This document shows, piece after piece, positions 1-7,377 of a stretch of DNA of 35,914 bases (within the stretch, counting starts at the first letter, position 1; each line of letters opens with the position of its first letter). The stretch spans positions 1 to 35,914 of the forward strand of contig JAJYMO010000012.1 of the NCBI GenBank assembly GCA_021786845.1. The letters are read 5' to 3'. The notes under the pieces were generated by a model. That model made no database searches, was not told the DNA's origin, and saw only the letters and a program-made list of their open reading frames with translations. The translations under genes and the position numbers were made by a program. Source of the DNA: Pseudomonadota bacterium (GTDB lineage: Bacteria > Pseudomonadota > Gammaproteobacteria > Burkholderiales > Sulfuriferulaceae).

Positions 1-124
1 TGCTTCCCTGTGCGACCAGCAAGGCATCGGCTTCGCGATCCGGATAGGAACCATCGTTAACGAGATCAACCCCGGCAACAACGCGCTGCCCCCACTGAAA
101 TTTAGCCATTCTGGGCTCTAACAT
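1..124 (-). CDS. Second NifZ-family protein, partial (C-terminus beyond window)
   Basis: Only about the first 41 codons are in the window. The visible protein has the pattern of a NifZ N-terminus: a short lead, then KFQWGQRVV, then VNDGSYPDREADALLV. It aligns with the neighbouring full NifZ (DFDYGQKVK, then VRNDGTFQGKEIGDILV). NifZ proteins assist maturation of the nitrogenase MoFe-protein P-clusters. I chose the ATG at 124 because AAGGGG lies six bases upstream; an in-frame ATG at 109 is the alternative start. It is the last visible gene of the nifB operon, separated from the first nifZ by the hairpin element at 147-297. The assignment rests on a fragment and would be weakened if the rest of the gene does not match NifZ. 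Confidence 0.7.
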   Translation of the reverse strand, partial: MLEPRMAKFQWGQRVVAGVDLVNDGSYPDREADALLVAQGS

Positions 125-146
125 CAACTTCCCCTTTATCCTCTAT

Positions 147-297
147 TCCTTGCTGGTTTAAAACCCCGGCCTTCAGGCCGGCAGGAGCGCCGAACCCCGC
201 CCTGAAGGACGGGGTTTTAAAGGCGCGGTCAGGGAGGGGATGCACACCCCTCCCTGACTGAATATCCACCGGCCTGAAGGCCGGTGACCTCATTGCT
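147..297. repeat. Hairpin-rich mobile repeat, copy 1 (PATE/IS200-IS605-like ends)
   Basis: The segment is a string of palindromes: CCGGCC-TTCA-type near 165-181, an imperfect CCCCG...CGGGG stem at 195-214, a perfect 11-bp stem TCAGGGAGGGG/CCCCTCCCTGA with a 7-base loop (229-257), and a perfect 9-bp stem CACCGGCCT/AGGCCGGTG (267-286). The same sequence, inverted and lacking 52 internal bases, occurs at 10294-10394. GC-rich subterminal hairpins with a CTTCAG or CTGAAG core are typical of IS200/IS605-family ends and of the non-autonomous elements derived from them. No transposase or TnpB gene is present, so mobility is inferred from the two copies. Confidence 0.75.
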
Positions 298-597
298 TTG
301 AACTTCTTCATCGCAGGGTTTGTTCACTTCTTCTGCTGATTCCAGCTCTTTGCCACGCATTCCCACCCGATAACCGTGCTCCACAAACTCGACCGCATAG
401 ATATAGAACTGCTGCAGAAATGAACCGATGCTGGTGACATAACCGATATCCCCCTTTTTAACGAGAATATCGCCTATTTCCTTGCCCTGAAATGTGCCAT
501 CATTGCGCACGGTTTTCAGGCTCTTCACCTTTTGTCCATAATCGAAATCAGGCGGACCGCTTAATTCCACGATATTGTCGTCGCGACTAATTTTCAT
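229..597 (-). CDS. nifZ: NifZ, nitrogenase P-cluster maturation protein
   Basis: This is a 122-residue NifZ-family protein. The conserved core spans about residues 17-85: FDYGQKV, VRNDGTFQGKEIGDILVKKGD, GYVTSIGSFLQ, YAVEF and a GxRVGMRGKELE segment. In the family NifZ acts with NifH in forming the P-cluster of the MoFe protein in the cytoplasm. The start overlaps the stop of the upstream LRV gene as ATGA (594-597), indicating translational coupling. From about residue 101 the reading frame runs into the repeat at 147-297, so the last 22 residues (beginning SNEVTGLQAGG) are encoded by the inserted element. The functional core appears untouched. The same family member follows downstream, so this operon has two NifZ genes. 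Confidence 0.88.
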   Translation of the reverse strand: MKISRDDNIVELSGPPDFDYGQKVKSLKTVRNDGTFQGKEIGDILVKKGDIGYVTSIGSFLQQFYIYAVEFVEHGYRVGMRGKELESAEEVNKPCDEEVQSNEVTGLQAGGYSVREGCASPP

Positions 598-1400
598 GAC
601 TGAACTCCACAGGGAATGAACGAGTTGCTTGTGTTGAAGGGAACTCGCAACTGACGCATCTGAACCATTTCACGCACTGCGAGATCACTGTCCGCAGACA
701 AACCGGCCAACAGTTTTTCGTCGATACGTTGCGCAACTTCATAACGTATGCGCCAATCGTCATCGTGAAGAAACAGGCTGAGCTGCGCAGCAGGCAAACG
801 CTGGACCACCACCAGACGAACTTGCACCTCAACATCATTCACCATCTGGCGCAGTCCTTCAGGTCCTATGCGCTTTGCCACTTCAGCGCGGACCTCGCGA
901 TCCACATCATCAATCATTGGCGTCAGCAAACCAACCGGCAATCGACGCGCCACGATGGTCCGCACGTAATAATCCGGGTCATTGACCATGACTTTCAATT
1001 CGTTTTCGGGCAACCGTGTAGCGACCCTGATACGGACTTCGCGATCCGGGTCCGTGCGCAACAACCGCAACTGGCTGAGCGTCAAGCGTTGCGCGGCACT
1101 CCAGCGCACCGTTTCATCATCGTCCGATACCAGTTGCGGCAAATAAAACACTTCGACATATTTTGCAGCGATCGCACGCACTTCAAAGTAGGGGTGCTTC
1201 AAATAAATTTTCGCAGTAACCGGATTCCAGCGAAAAAACCGGTCAATGCGCAAAGCATAGCGATCCAGCACGCAAGCATGTTGCAATTGACACTGAGTTT
1301 CAGCATGGTTATCTTGATGCAGACATTGAACACAATCTATGGGCTTCCCCTGCCAGTCCAGCGCTTCAAATGTTTCGATATCGTCATTCGTCATCATCAT
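594..1400 (-). CDS. Nif-associated 4Fe-4S leucine-rich variant (LRV) repeat protein
   Basis: The protein is about 268 residues. Near its N-terminus it has a cysteine cluster of the form CxxC-x10-C-x5-C (CVQC, then CQLQHAC). The rest is a solenoid of about eight repeats of roughly 24 residues with the signature D-x-D-x-x-V-R-x-x-x-A-x-R-L (for example DPDREVRIRVATRL, DDVDREVRAEVAKRI). This matches the LRV protein described next to Azotobacter nif genes, where the cysteines hold a [4Fe-4S] cluster. Its exact biochemical role is not established. I chose the ATG at 1400 because GTGGGG lies just upstream; it is the first of three consecutive ATGs. A longer frame to 1442 is possible but would overlap the previous gene further. 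The stop overlaps the nifZ start by four bases. Confidence 0.87.
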   Translation of the reverse strand: MMMTNDDIETFEALDWQGKPIDCVQCLHQDNHAETQCQLQHACVLDRYALRIDRFFRWNPVTAKIYLKHPYFEVRAIAAKYVEVFYLPQLVSDDDETVRWSAAQRLTLSQLRLLRTDPDREVRIRVATRLPENELKVMVNDPDYYVRTIVARRLPVGLLTPMIDDVDREVRAEVAKRIGPEGLRQMVNDVEVQVRLVVVQRLPAAQLSLFLHDDDWRIRYEVAQRIDEKLLAGLSADSDLAVREMVQMRQLRVPFNTSNSFIPCGVQS

Positions 1401-1971
1401 GTCGCCCCACCCGATCAAGAATACCTCGCAGCACTGACCCACCCAGCTTGTCCCCGGGATCCATTGCCATCAGCTTCGTGACCATCTCTGCACCCTGCTC
1501 CATCTCACCCAACCGCATGTTCAGATATGCGCAGGCTTTCAGCGTGAACAGGTAAAAACGGGGCGCTGCGGCAAAGTTGTCGCCATGGCTGGCGAACACA
1601 GTATGATCCGATGGCATATCACGCCAGTCCATCGGCAAACCCAAATCATTCGCTGTCTTGGTCAAGCATCGCTGCGCCACCACAAGCGCTTCACTCAAAC
1701 GGTTTTTGTAGAAATAAAACCGGTAAAGCGCAATATGGACCGCTGGATGGTCTGGTGCACGGGCATAAGCCTGCATCAAATAACTTTCAGCCACCTCATC
1801 CAAATGATAGGCTGCCGCAGCGCGCTGCAAATCCGCTGCCACAGAAGGTGGCAACATCCCGCCCAGGCAGGCCACATCCAACCATTCACCGAAATCCGTT
1901 TGTGCAATCTCATTACCACTCGGGGGCTGCGGTGGAAGGTCTGGTTGCTGACTGAATGCGGCAGGGGTCAT
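1384..1971 (-). CDS. TPR-like protein of the nifB operon
   Basis: This 195-residue soluble protein has an alpha-helical middle region resembling tetratricopeptide units: AAAYHLDEVAESYLMQAYARAPDHPAVHIALYR-type spacing, then NRLSEALVVAQRCL, and a later LKACAYLNMRLGEMEQGAEMVTKLMAMDPGD segment. TPR-like proteins of this size occur between iscA-type and LRV genes in some proteobacterial nif clusters; a scaffold role in nitrogenase assembly is only inference. It begins 11 bases after the HesB/IscA stop and its end overlaps the LRV gene by 17 bases, so it is clearly within the operon. No membrane segment or signal peptide is visible. The C-terminus is acidic (HDDDE). Confidence 0.72.
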   Translation of the reverse strand: MTPAAFSQQPDLPPQPPSGNEIAQTDFGEWLDVACLGGMLPPSVAADLQRAAAAYHLDEVAESYLMQAYARAPDHPAVHIALYRFYFYKNRLSEALVVAQRCLTKTANDLGLPMDWRDMPSDHTVFASHGDNFAAAPRFYLFTLKACAYLNMRLGEMEQGAEMVTKLMAMDPGDKLGGSVLRGILDRVGRHDDDE

Positions 1972-1982
1972 GATGGTTTCGT

Positions 1983-2357
1983 TCAGGTGCGCTTGATGGC
2001 AGAAATATCGATCGCTGTTGTAACCGGTTTACTGGCACCCTCCGACGAACTGCAACCGCAGGATGTCGCATTGGGATTGATAAAACTCAAACCGGATGCC
2101 AGCGTGGTGTCCACAAAATCGATCGTGACACCTTCCAATAACAAACGACTTTCTGCAGGCAAAAACACTTTCAGGCCATTGCAATCCAGAATGGCATCTC
2201 CCGCCTTCGGTACAGCTTCAGATGAGAATTCTGAGGCCAAACCAGAACAGCCGCCGGTCGTTACCGTCAGCCGAAACCCTGAATCGGCCGGACCACCGCC
2301 AAAACGAACGATGCGACGCATAAATTTTTCAGCTTTGGGTGTAATCGTGATATTCAT
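1983..2357 (-). CDS. HesB/IscA-type iron-sulfur assembly protein (nif-linked)
   Basis: This 124-residue A-type carrier has the fold signature ITITPKAEKFMRRI at the start, TTGGCSGLASEF at about residues 33-44 and the paired cysteines SCGC near residue 98-101. The three cysteines (one in GGCSG, two in CGC) are the cluster ligands of the IscA/HesB family. In nif operons the equivalent protein (NifIscA) is thought to help supply Fe-S clusters for nitrogenase. A tail of about 20 residues after the CGC motif (starting SSEGASKPV) is longer than in housekeeping IscA. An AGGAGA ribosome-binding site lies upstream of the ATG. It sits between the ferredoxin and TPR-like genes. Confidence 0.87.
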   Translation of the reverse strand: MNITITPKAEKFMRRIVRFGGGPADSGFRLTVTTGGCSGLASEFSSEAVPKAGDAILDCNGLKVFLPAESRLLLEGVTIDFVDTTLASGLSFINPNATSCGCSSSEGASKPVTTAIDISAIKRT

Positions 2358-2471
2358 GTTCTCTCTTCTCCTGAATGCCTGCTTGATGCAGATGACATTT
2401 CCGTTATATGGGTAAACAAACTGCTTTTCCCTGCGCGCCTCGACACGAGTCCGGTGTGATAGCGTTTAACT

Positions 2472-2696
2472 TCAAGCTGTTGCCGCATAACGCGGGTAAG
2501 CGTTGTCGATCACACAGGTCACATCGACAGGGCATACCGCGACGCATTGCGGATCATCGAAATACCCGATGCATTCGCTGCATTTTTTTGGATCAATAAT
2601 AAATACACCATTTTTTTCACGGATGGCGACATTGGGACATTCAGGTTCACACGCAGAACAGCCCGTACATTGTGATGCGATAATTTTGTATGCCAT
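2472..2696 (-). CDS. fdxN: 2[4Fe-4S] ferredoxin, FdxN type
   Basis: This 74-residue ferredoxin has a first cluster motif [12 protein letters not shown] (CxxCxxCxxxCP) at about residues 10-21 and a second motif starting CSEC with an eight-residue spacer to CVAVCP. This spacing is characteristic of the nif-linked FdxN/Alvin-type ferredoxins. It lies immediately downstream of nifB. FdxN is known in Azotobacter and other diazotrophs as an electron donor supporting NifB-cofactor synthesis. AAGGAA precedes the ATG at good spacing. The second motif CxxC-x8-CxxxCP is what distinguishes it from short clostridial ferredoxins. Confidence 0.87.
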   Translation of the reverse strand: MAYKIIASQCTGCSACEPECPNVAIREKNGVFIIDPKKCSECIGYFDDPQCVAVCPVDVTCVIDNAYPRYAATA

Positions 2697-2737
2697 GATT
2701 TTTCCTTCATCGTTAAATTTAATGTTGAACCCAACTT

Positions 2738-4297
2738 TTATGCTGCTGAAACGTAAGCCCCCTGACGGATGTCTGCATCGCCACGTGTCACATGCTCAAT
2801 TTCATGTGACCTGACTTTGGCAAGGTATTCCTTAAAGTAGGTAATGGCCGATTCTTCAATGAACTCATGAGCGAATCGATCAACTGGATCAATCCCAGCC
2901 TGTTTGAGTTCATCTCTGGGGCAACCACCAATTTTCGCCACAAACACCGCGTGGCAATCGTTGATGGCGCGCACCACGGAAGGCAGGGTTTCTTCCTCAC
3001 CGAAGCCGCCCTGGCAGTAAAGGTCCACACGACGGTGTCCGACGAATTTCGACCCCGCGGAACCCACCTCATAAATCTGGAACTCGCTCACATGGCCAAA
3101 GTGCTCATTTACACGCCCTTGCCCTTTGGTGGCTATGGCAATCAGAATCTTGATGTCCGACACATCCGCATCGGCCATGTCAGCCATCGCAGCTTCTTTG
3201 GCAGCCACTTTTTCCATGCGTTCTGCTTCGACCAACGCTTGATAAGCTTTACGCGTTGCCGCGTCGTAAACCACCTCGCTCATTTCATCAATTTTCTCGG
3301 TGGTAAACTCGGCACTGCGGTCTTCACCCAGCAGACCCACTGCATCAGCACGACACTGACGACAATGGCGCATCATGTTCATGTCGCCCTCACAGGCGTC
3401 CTGCAAGGCCTTCAACTCCTGTGCGCTGGGACCACGCTGGCCATTTAAACCGAATACCGTGCCATGCTCGGGTGCAGAAATCAGCGGCATGATATTGTGC
3501 AAAAACGCGCCGCGTGACTTGACAGCCTTGTTGACTTCGACCAAATGTTTGTCATTAATGCCTGGGATCATGACCGAATTTATTTTCGCCAACACACCGG
3601 CTGCGGTCAGCATTTCCAACCCCAACAATTGCTGTTCACTCAATATGCGTGCCGCTTCAATGCCGGTGACGCGTTTGTTTTTCCAAAAAATCCATGGATA
3701 AATGTGCTGCCCCACTTCAGGGTCCACCATATTAATGGTGATGGTCACATGATCCACGTTAAAGGCCTTGATCGTCTCGACATGCTCAGGCAAGGACAAA
3801 CCGTTGGTAGACAGGCAGAGTTTGATGTCGGGTGCGGTTTTTGAAATCAGCTCAAACGTTTTAAACGTTTTGGCAGGATTCGCCAAAGGATCACCAGGTC
3901 CGGCAATACCCAGCACAGTCATTTGCGGGATGGCCGACGCCACAGCCAGCACTTTTTTGGCGGCCTGTTCTGGCGTCAACTTCTCACTGACCACCCCAGG
4001 GCGCGATTCATTCGCACAATCGTATTTGCGATTACAATAGTTACACTGAATATTACAAGCTGGCGCCACCGCCACATGCATACGGGCATAATGGTGGTGC
4101 GCCTCTTCGCTATAACAGGGATGGTTTTTCACCTTTTCCCAGACTTCTGGCGCCATGTCAGCCGGACCACCCGACGAACCACAACTCGATTTACCTCCTT
4201 CGCCCGACGTACCACACCCTTTGTGGTCAGCGATTTTCTCAAGTAACGCTGTGAGTGGCTCGCTCCCCGTATTCAATTGTTCCGTATGTGCTTGCAT
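2738..4297 (-). CDS. nifB: NifB, FeMo-cofactor biosynthesis radical SAM protein
   Basis: With the ATG at 4297 the protein is 519 residues. The radical SAM cluster motif CNIQCNYC sits at residues 81-88 and is followed by the NifB hallmark [33 protein letters not shown] near residues 309-327 is a second conserved NifB cysteine region. Residues about 381-495 form a NifX/NafY-like domain ([19 protein letters not shown]). NifB makes NifB-co, the 8Fe-9S-C precursor of FeMo-co, from two [4Fe-4S] clusters. An in-frame ATG at 4360 would add 21 residues, but it lies upstream of the sigma-54 start point; AGGGGCG precedes 4297. This is the first gene of the operon. Confidence 0.97.
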   Translation of the reverse strand: MQAHTEQLNTGSEPLTALLEKIADHKGCGTSGEGGKSSCGSSGGPADMAPEVWEKVKNHPCYSEEAHHHYARMHVAVAPACNIQCNYCNRKYDCANESRPGVVSEKLTPEQAAKKVLAVASAIPQMTVLGIAGPGDPLANPAKTFKTFELISKTAPDIKLCLSTNGLSLPEHVETIKAFNVDHVTITINMVDPEVGQHIYPWIFWKNKRVTGIEAARILSEQQLLGLEMLTAAGVLAKINSVMIPGINDKHLVEVNKAVKSRGAFLHNIMPLISAPEHGTVFGLNGQRGPSAQELKALQDACEGDMNMMRHCRQCRADAVGLLGEDRSAEFTTEKIDEMSEVVYDAATRKAYQALVEAERMEKVAAKEAAMADMADADVSDIKILIAIATKGQGRVNEHFGHVSEFQIYEVGSAGSKFVGHRRVDLYCQGGFGEEETLPSVVRAINDCHAVFVAKIGGCPRDELKQAGIDPVDRFAHEFIEESAITYFKEYLAKVRSHEIEHVTRGDADIRQGAYVSAA

Positions 4298-4348
4298 GAA
4301 TCGCCCCTGATTAAAAGTTGCGGAAATAAAATCTGACACGGGCTTATA

Positions 4349-4364
4349 AGCTAAAACCATACCA
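4349..4364 (-). promoter_or_regulatory. Sigma-54 -24/-12 promoter of nifB
   Basis: Read on the minus strand the sequence is TGGTATGGTTTTAGCT, which keeps the invariant GG and GC ten bases apart and matches most other positions of the TGGCAC-N5-TTGC consensus. The expected transcription start is near 4338, about 40 bases before the nifB ATG. Together with the upstream NifA site this is good evidence for nitrogen- and NifA-dependent transcription of the whole nifB operon. It also argues against a nifB start at 4360. Confidence 0.75.
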
Positions 4365-4383
4365 GAATTAAATATTTTAATTT

Positions 4384-4396
4384 AATCAAATTGATA
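4384..4396 (+). promoter_or_regulatory. Possible IHF site between NifA site and nifB promoter
   Basis: AATCAAATTGATA matches the IHF consensus WATCAANNNNTTR with one mismatch. It lies in an A/T-rich stretch between the -24/-12 element and the TGT-N10-ACA site, where IHF bends DNA in many nif promoters. A one-mismatch hit in A/T-rich DNA can be chance, so this is a weak call. Confidence 0.3.
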
Positions 4397-4421
4397 CAAG
4401 CAAAATAACGAGGGATTTGTT

Positions 4422-4437
4422 TGTAACGAGTGTGACA
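4422..4437. promoter_or_regulatory. NifA upstream activator sequence TGT-N10-ACA
   Basis: TGTAACGAGTGTGACA is an exact TGT-N10-ACA site. Its centre is about 90 bases upstream of the predicted nifB transcription start, within the usual 80-150 base range for NifA-activated sigma-54 promoters. It lies in the divergent region shared with the rhodanese gene, but I found no matching -24/-12 element facing that gene. Confidence 0.75.
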
Positions 4438-4590
4438 CACTGATGCTGAAGCCAACGCGGAATTGTCGTAAAACCAACAAACTGACCAATCCACTTTTGT
4501 GCTATCCTTATCCAGCGGCGCGCAGGATTCAGGAAAAACCGGTTGTAACTTAACAGTCTCTTGCGTATCGATTGAAACAGGAAAGAAATT

Positions 4591-5016
4591 ATGCCAACTT
4601 CTCACAAACCGCCTGCTCACGACAACCTTGAGATTTCCATCCCGAGCGCACTGGAATTGGTACGGCTCAATTTGGCGCGCCTGATCGATGTACGCCAACC
4701 CTTTGAGCTGGAAACCCAGGGAGAGATTGCCTCAGCCATCGCATTGCCGTGGTTCCACCTCAAAAAACTCCTGGGGTACACGCTGACCGGCGAGGACCAG
4801 GAAATGCTGGATGCCGACCCGCCAGGCCAGCTAGACATCCAATCTGTTTTTAATTTGATTAATGGCCTTCATTATGACAGGCATTACATACTGATTTTCG
4901 TCTGCCTGAAGGGGCAACGCAGCTTGTATGCGGCGCAGTTATTTCGTGCCTTGGGGTACCCGCGTACGCTTTCCTTGCGTGGAGGTCACTGGGCGCTCAA
5001 AGAACTGGATGGATAA
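4591..5016 (+). CDS. Rhodanese-domain sulfurtransferase, nif-linked
   Basis: This 141-residue protein is a single rhodanese domain: LIDVRQPFEL at residues 31-40 and an active-site loop CLKGQRS at 105-111 (CxxGxR form), so C105 is the predicted persulfide-carrying residue. Rhodaneses move sulfane sulfur to acceptors. A nif-cluster rhodanese (RhdN) is known close to nifB-fdxN in Azotobacter, so a link to sulfur supply for cofactor assembly is reasonable but inferred. Between the first motif and the catalytic loop it has more sequence than a minimal rhodanese (about residues 60-95, starting LGYTLTGED). It is transcribed divergently from nifB, and AGGAAAG precedes the ATG. Confidence 0.8.
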   Translation: MPTSHKPPAHDNLEISIPSALELVRLNLARLIDVRQPFELETQGEIASAIALPWFHLKKLLGYTLTGEDQEMLDADPPGQLDIQSVFNLINGLHYDRHYILIFVCLKGQRSLYAAQLFRALGYPRTLSLRGGHWALKELDG

Positions 5017-5115
5017 GTGTCGGCCATAAACGACATGACGGCAAACGCGGCAAGTGTGTAAAAAAACTCAGCCCAACCGTCTTCCCATCAGCACTCACCC
5101 CCACAGGTGCCCCGC

Positions 5116-5970
5116 ATGGAAGCCTCCACACATCTGTTAAATCAGCCATTTGTGACCACCCCGCTCAAGCCGCGTCCAGCTGATTGCCACAAAGGCATGT
5201 TGGGCAGCGCTGGCGTCCTCGGCGGCGCTGCTTCTATGGTCGGTGCGGCCTTACTGGCTGGGCGCGCCGCCTTGAAATGCGGGGCGGGGCGCGTATATGT
5301 CGCTCTGCTGGCTGACGACGCACCCAGCGTGGATCTGCAACAACCCGAACTCATGTTGCGCTTGCCAGCACAGTTACTTGAACTCGGGCAGCTCTCCGCA
5401 CTGGTCGTCGGCCCCGGGCTCGGACAATCCAGCGCAGCCATACAGTGCCTGCAACAGGCGCTGGCCAGCGATATACCGCTGGTGCTGGATGCCGACGCAC
5501 TGAATTTAATCGCTGTCCACAGCGCACTGACGGATTCCTTGCAACACAGAACTGCAGCCAGCATTCTGACCCCCCACCCAGCCGAGGCCGCCAGATTACT
5601 GGGTTGCGACACCGATACCGTACAACGGGACAGGGTTGGTACAGCGCTAACACTGGCGCAACGCTTTCGCAGCATCGTGGTACTCAAAGGTGCCGGCAGC
5701 ATTTGTGCGCTGACGGAACTGGACTGGTTCATCAATCCCACCGGAAATCCCGGTTTAAGCAGCGCCGGGATGGGGGATGTGCTGTCAGGCATGATCGCCG
5801 CGTTGATCGCGCAACAACTCAGCCCACAACAGGCCACCTTGCTGGGCGTTTATCTGCATGGCGCAGCCGCCGATCAGCTGGTGCAACGAGGGACAGGCCC
5901 AATAGGACTGACCGCATCAGAAGTAATGGATGCGGCACGGGAGGTATTAAATAGCTGGATTTATGGGTGA
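5116..5970 (+). CDS. nnrD: ADP-dependent NAD(P)H-hydrate dehydratase
   Basis: This protein of about 284 residues has the carbohydrate-kinase-like YjeF C-terminal fold. Visible signatures are KGMLGSAGVLGGAASMVGAALLAGRAALKCGAG near the N-terminus (spacing typical of NnrD), VVGPGLG, LDADALN, LTPHPAEAARLL and GNPGLSSAGMGDVLSGMIAAL at the active site, where the aspartate of AGMGD is catalytic. It converts S-NAD(P)H hydrate back to NAD(P)H using ADP. The NnrE epimerase domain fused to it in E. coli is absent here. The ATG at 5116 has AGGTG six bases upstream; a GTG at 5107 is possible. Its last 24 bases overlap the end of the convergent efflux outer-membrane gene. Confidence 0.9.
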   Translation: MEASTHLLNQPFVTTPLKPRPADCHKGMLGSAGVLGGAASMVGAALLAGRAALKCGAGRVYVALLADDAPSVDLQQPELMLRLPAQLLELGQLSALVVGPGLGQSSAAIQCLQQALASDIPLVLDADALNLIAVHSALTDSLQHRTAASILTPHPAEAARLLGCDTDTVQRDRVGTALTLAQRFRSIVVLKGAGSICALTELDWFINPTGNPGLSSAGMGDVLSGMIAALIAQQLSPQQATLLGVYLHGAAADQLVQRGTGPIGLTASEVMDAAREVLNSWIYG

Positions 5971-7377
5971 ACCGCCCAAAGCCACAAACAGGCGCACGCA
6001 ATCCAGATCACGTTCATGCTGCGCCCGAATCATGTCCATCTGTGCTTTTGCCTCGGTACGTTGTGCGTCTTGTGTCTGCAGCAGCCCAATAGCACCCGCC
6101 TGATAGCTCGCGCGCGACAGATCCAGCGAGGCGCTGGCTGTGTTGACCGCGTTAGTCATGGTCACGATTTCTTCATCATCGTGCGCCAATGACGTCAACG
6201 CATCGGCCACCTGGCGGAATGCGACCAGAATGGTTTGACGGTATTGCGCCAGCGACGCCTGATAGGCATGTTCTGCCCCCCGCTTTTGTGCCGAGAGCGC
6301 GCCGCCATTAAAAATCGGCGCTGACAATCCGGCAGCCAGTGACCAGGCATTGTTCGTCAGACTGAATATCCCTGCTGGCGTCAAGGCTTCCTGCATCATG
6401 TTTGCCGACAGCGTCAATTGCGGATACAAATTTGCCGTGGCCACGCCGACCCCGGCACTGGCCGCATGCAGGTTGGCCTCCGCAGCCAGAATATCCGGCC
6501 GTTTTTTCACCAGTTCAGCGGGCAGACTGACCGGCAAGGCTTGCGGCAAAGTAAAATCGCTCAACTGAAAATCGGGGGGCACCCAATTGGCAGGCGCTTT
6601 GCCAACGAAAATGGACAATGCATGGCGACTGATGCTTAAACGCTGTTTCAGGGATGGCAACATGGCCTGATCGCTGTTGAGCTGGCTTTGCGCGCTGAGC
6701 ATATCCATTTTTGTGGCCGAACCTGCCTCGTAGGCAGACTGCACGAGCTGGCGTATTGTTTCATCTTCCGCAATAATCTTCCCCAAAGCGGTCATTTCCG
6801 CATTGGCCGCAGCCATGTCCAAAGCCGCTGCCACCGTATCGCCAGTCAGCGTGACGTACATGGCATCCACCTCATGGGCCTGATAATTAGCCAAGGCCTG
6901 CTGCCGTTCCACCGCACGGTGTTCGCCGCCAAAAAAATCAGGCGTCCAGCTAACGGAGGGGCCAAGCTCGTACCAGGTAAATGGCGGAATGCTAAAATTG
7001 GCGGGACCAAACAGGGCTGCGCCATATTTTTGACGCCCAGCCATGGCACCCAGTGACGCTTGCGGCAAAAGACTGCCGCTTTCCGCATTCACGGCTTCTT
7101 CCGCCTGGGCAAGCGTCTCTTTGGCGGAGGTCAGATCGTTGTTGTTGTCCACCACCTGACGAACGACGCCATTCAACGCTTTGGACGCAAAAAGCGCCCA
7201 CCAGTCCGTCTCAATCCGTTTACCCAACTCAATACGCTTTGCTAAAGGCACCGCTTCATTTTTTGACGTATAGGCATCTACCCTGGGCGGTGCTGGCGTC
7301 TTAAAATTGGGCCCTGCGCTGCAGGCAGAGAGCAGCACAAGCACACCCAAAGCGCCGGTCAATTTTTGCATGCTCAT
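5947..7377 (-). CDS. Efflux outer-membrane lipoprotein, NodT/OprM (TolC-like) family
   Basis: This is a 476-residue outer-membrane channel protein. A lipoprotein signal peptide ends at lipobox LSAC, with C19 as the lipidated residue, followed by SAGPNFKTPAPP, the usual start of NodT-family factors. Two outer-membrane-efflux repeats follow, with motifs such as DWWALF, DLTSAKETLAQAEE, LVKKRPDILAAEANLHAASAGVGVATANLYPQ and a matching C-terminal helix pair. It forms the outer channel of a tripartite pump. The start overlaps the stop of the MFS pump gene by four bases (ATGA). The 3' end overlaps the convergent nnrD by 24 bases, with no room for a terminator between them. Confidence 0.93.
   Translation of the reverse strand: MSMQKLTGALGVLVLLSACSAGPNFKTPAPPRVDAYTSKNEAVPLAKRIELGKRIETDWWALFASKALNGVVRQVVDNNNDLTSAKETLAQAEEAVNAESGSLLPQASLGAMAGRQKYGAALFGPANFSIPPFTWYELGPSVSWTPDFFGGEHRAVERQQALANYQAHEVDAMYVTLTGDTVAAALDMAAANAEMTALGKIIAEDETIRQLVQSAYEAGSATKMDMLSAQSQLNSDQAMLPSLKQRLSISRHALSIFVGKAPANWVPPDFQLSDFTLPQALPVSLPAELVKKRPDILAAEANLHAASAGVGVATANLYPQLTLSANMMQEALTPAGIFSLTNNAWSLAAGLSAPIFNGGALSAQKRGAEHAYQASLAQYRQTILVAFRQVADALTSLAHDDEEIVTMTNAVNTASASLDLSRASYQAGAIGLLQTQDAQRTEAKAQMDMIRAQHERDLDCVRLFVALGGSPINPAI

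Noticed and set aside
195-257. Hairpins in copy 1 of the repeat read as an intrinsic terminator of the nif operon
   Set aside because: The T-rich tail is not placed right after a stem in the direction of transcription, and a second nifZ-like gene with its own ribosome-binding site follows. A weak attenuating effect cannot be excluded.
729-2415. Long plus-strand reading frames opposite the LRV, TPR-like and HesB/IscA genes (up to 276 codons)
   Set aside because: They are antisense shadows of genes with clear protein motifs. Their translations show no recognisable domain and they have no ribosome-binding sites.
4298-4360. Longer N-terminus for NifB starting at 4360
   Set aside because: The -24/-12 element at 4349-4364 places the transcript start near 4338, so codons above that would not be in the message. 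A Shine-Dalgarno-like sequence lies upstream of 4297.
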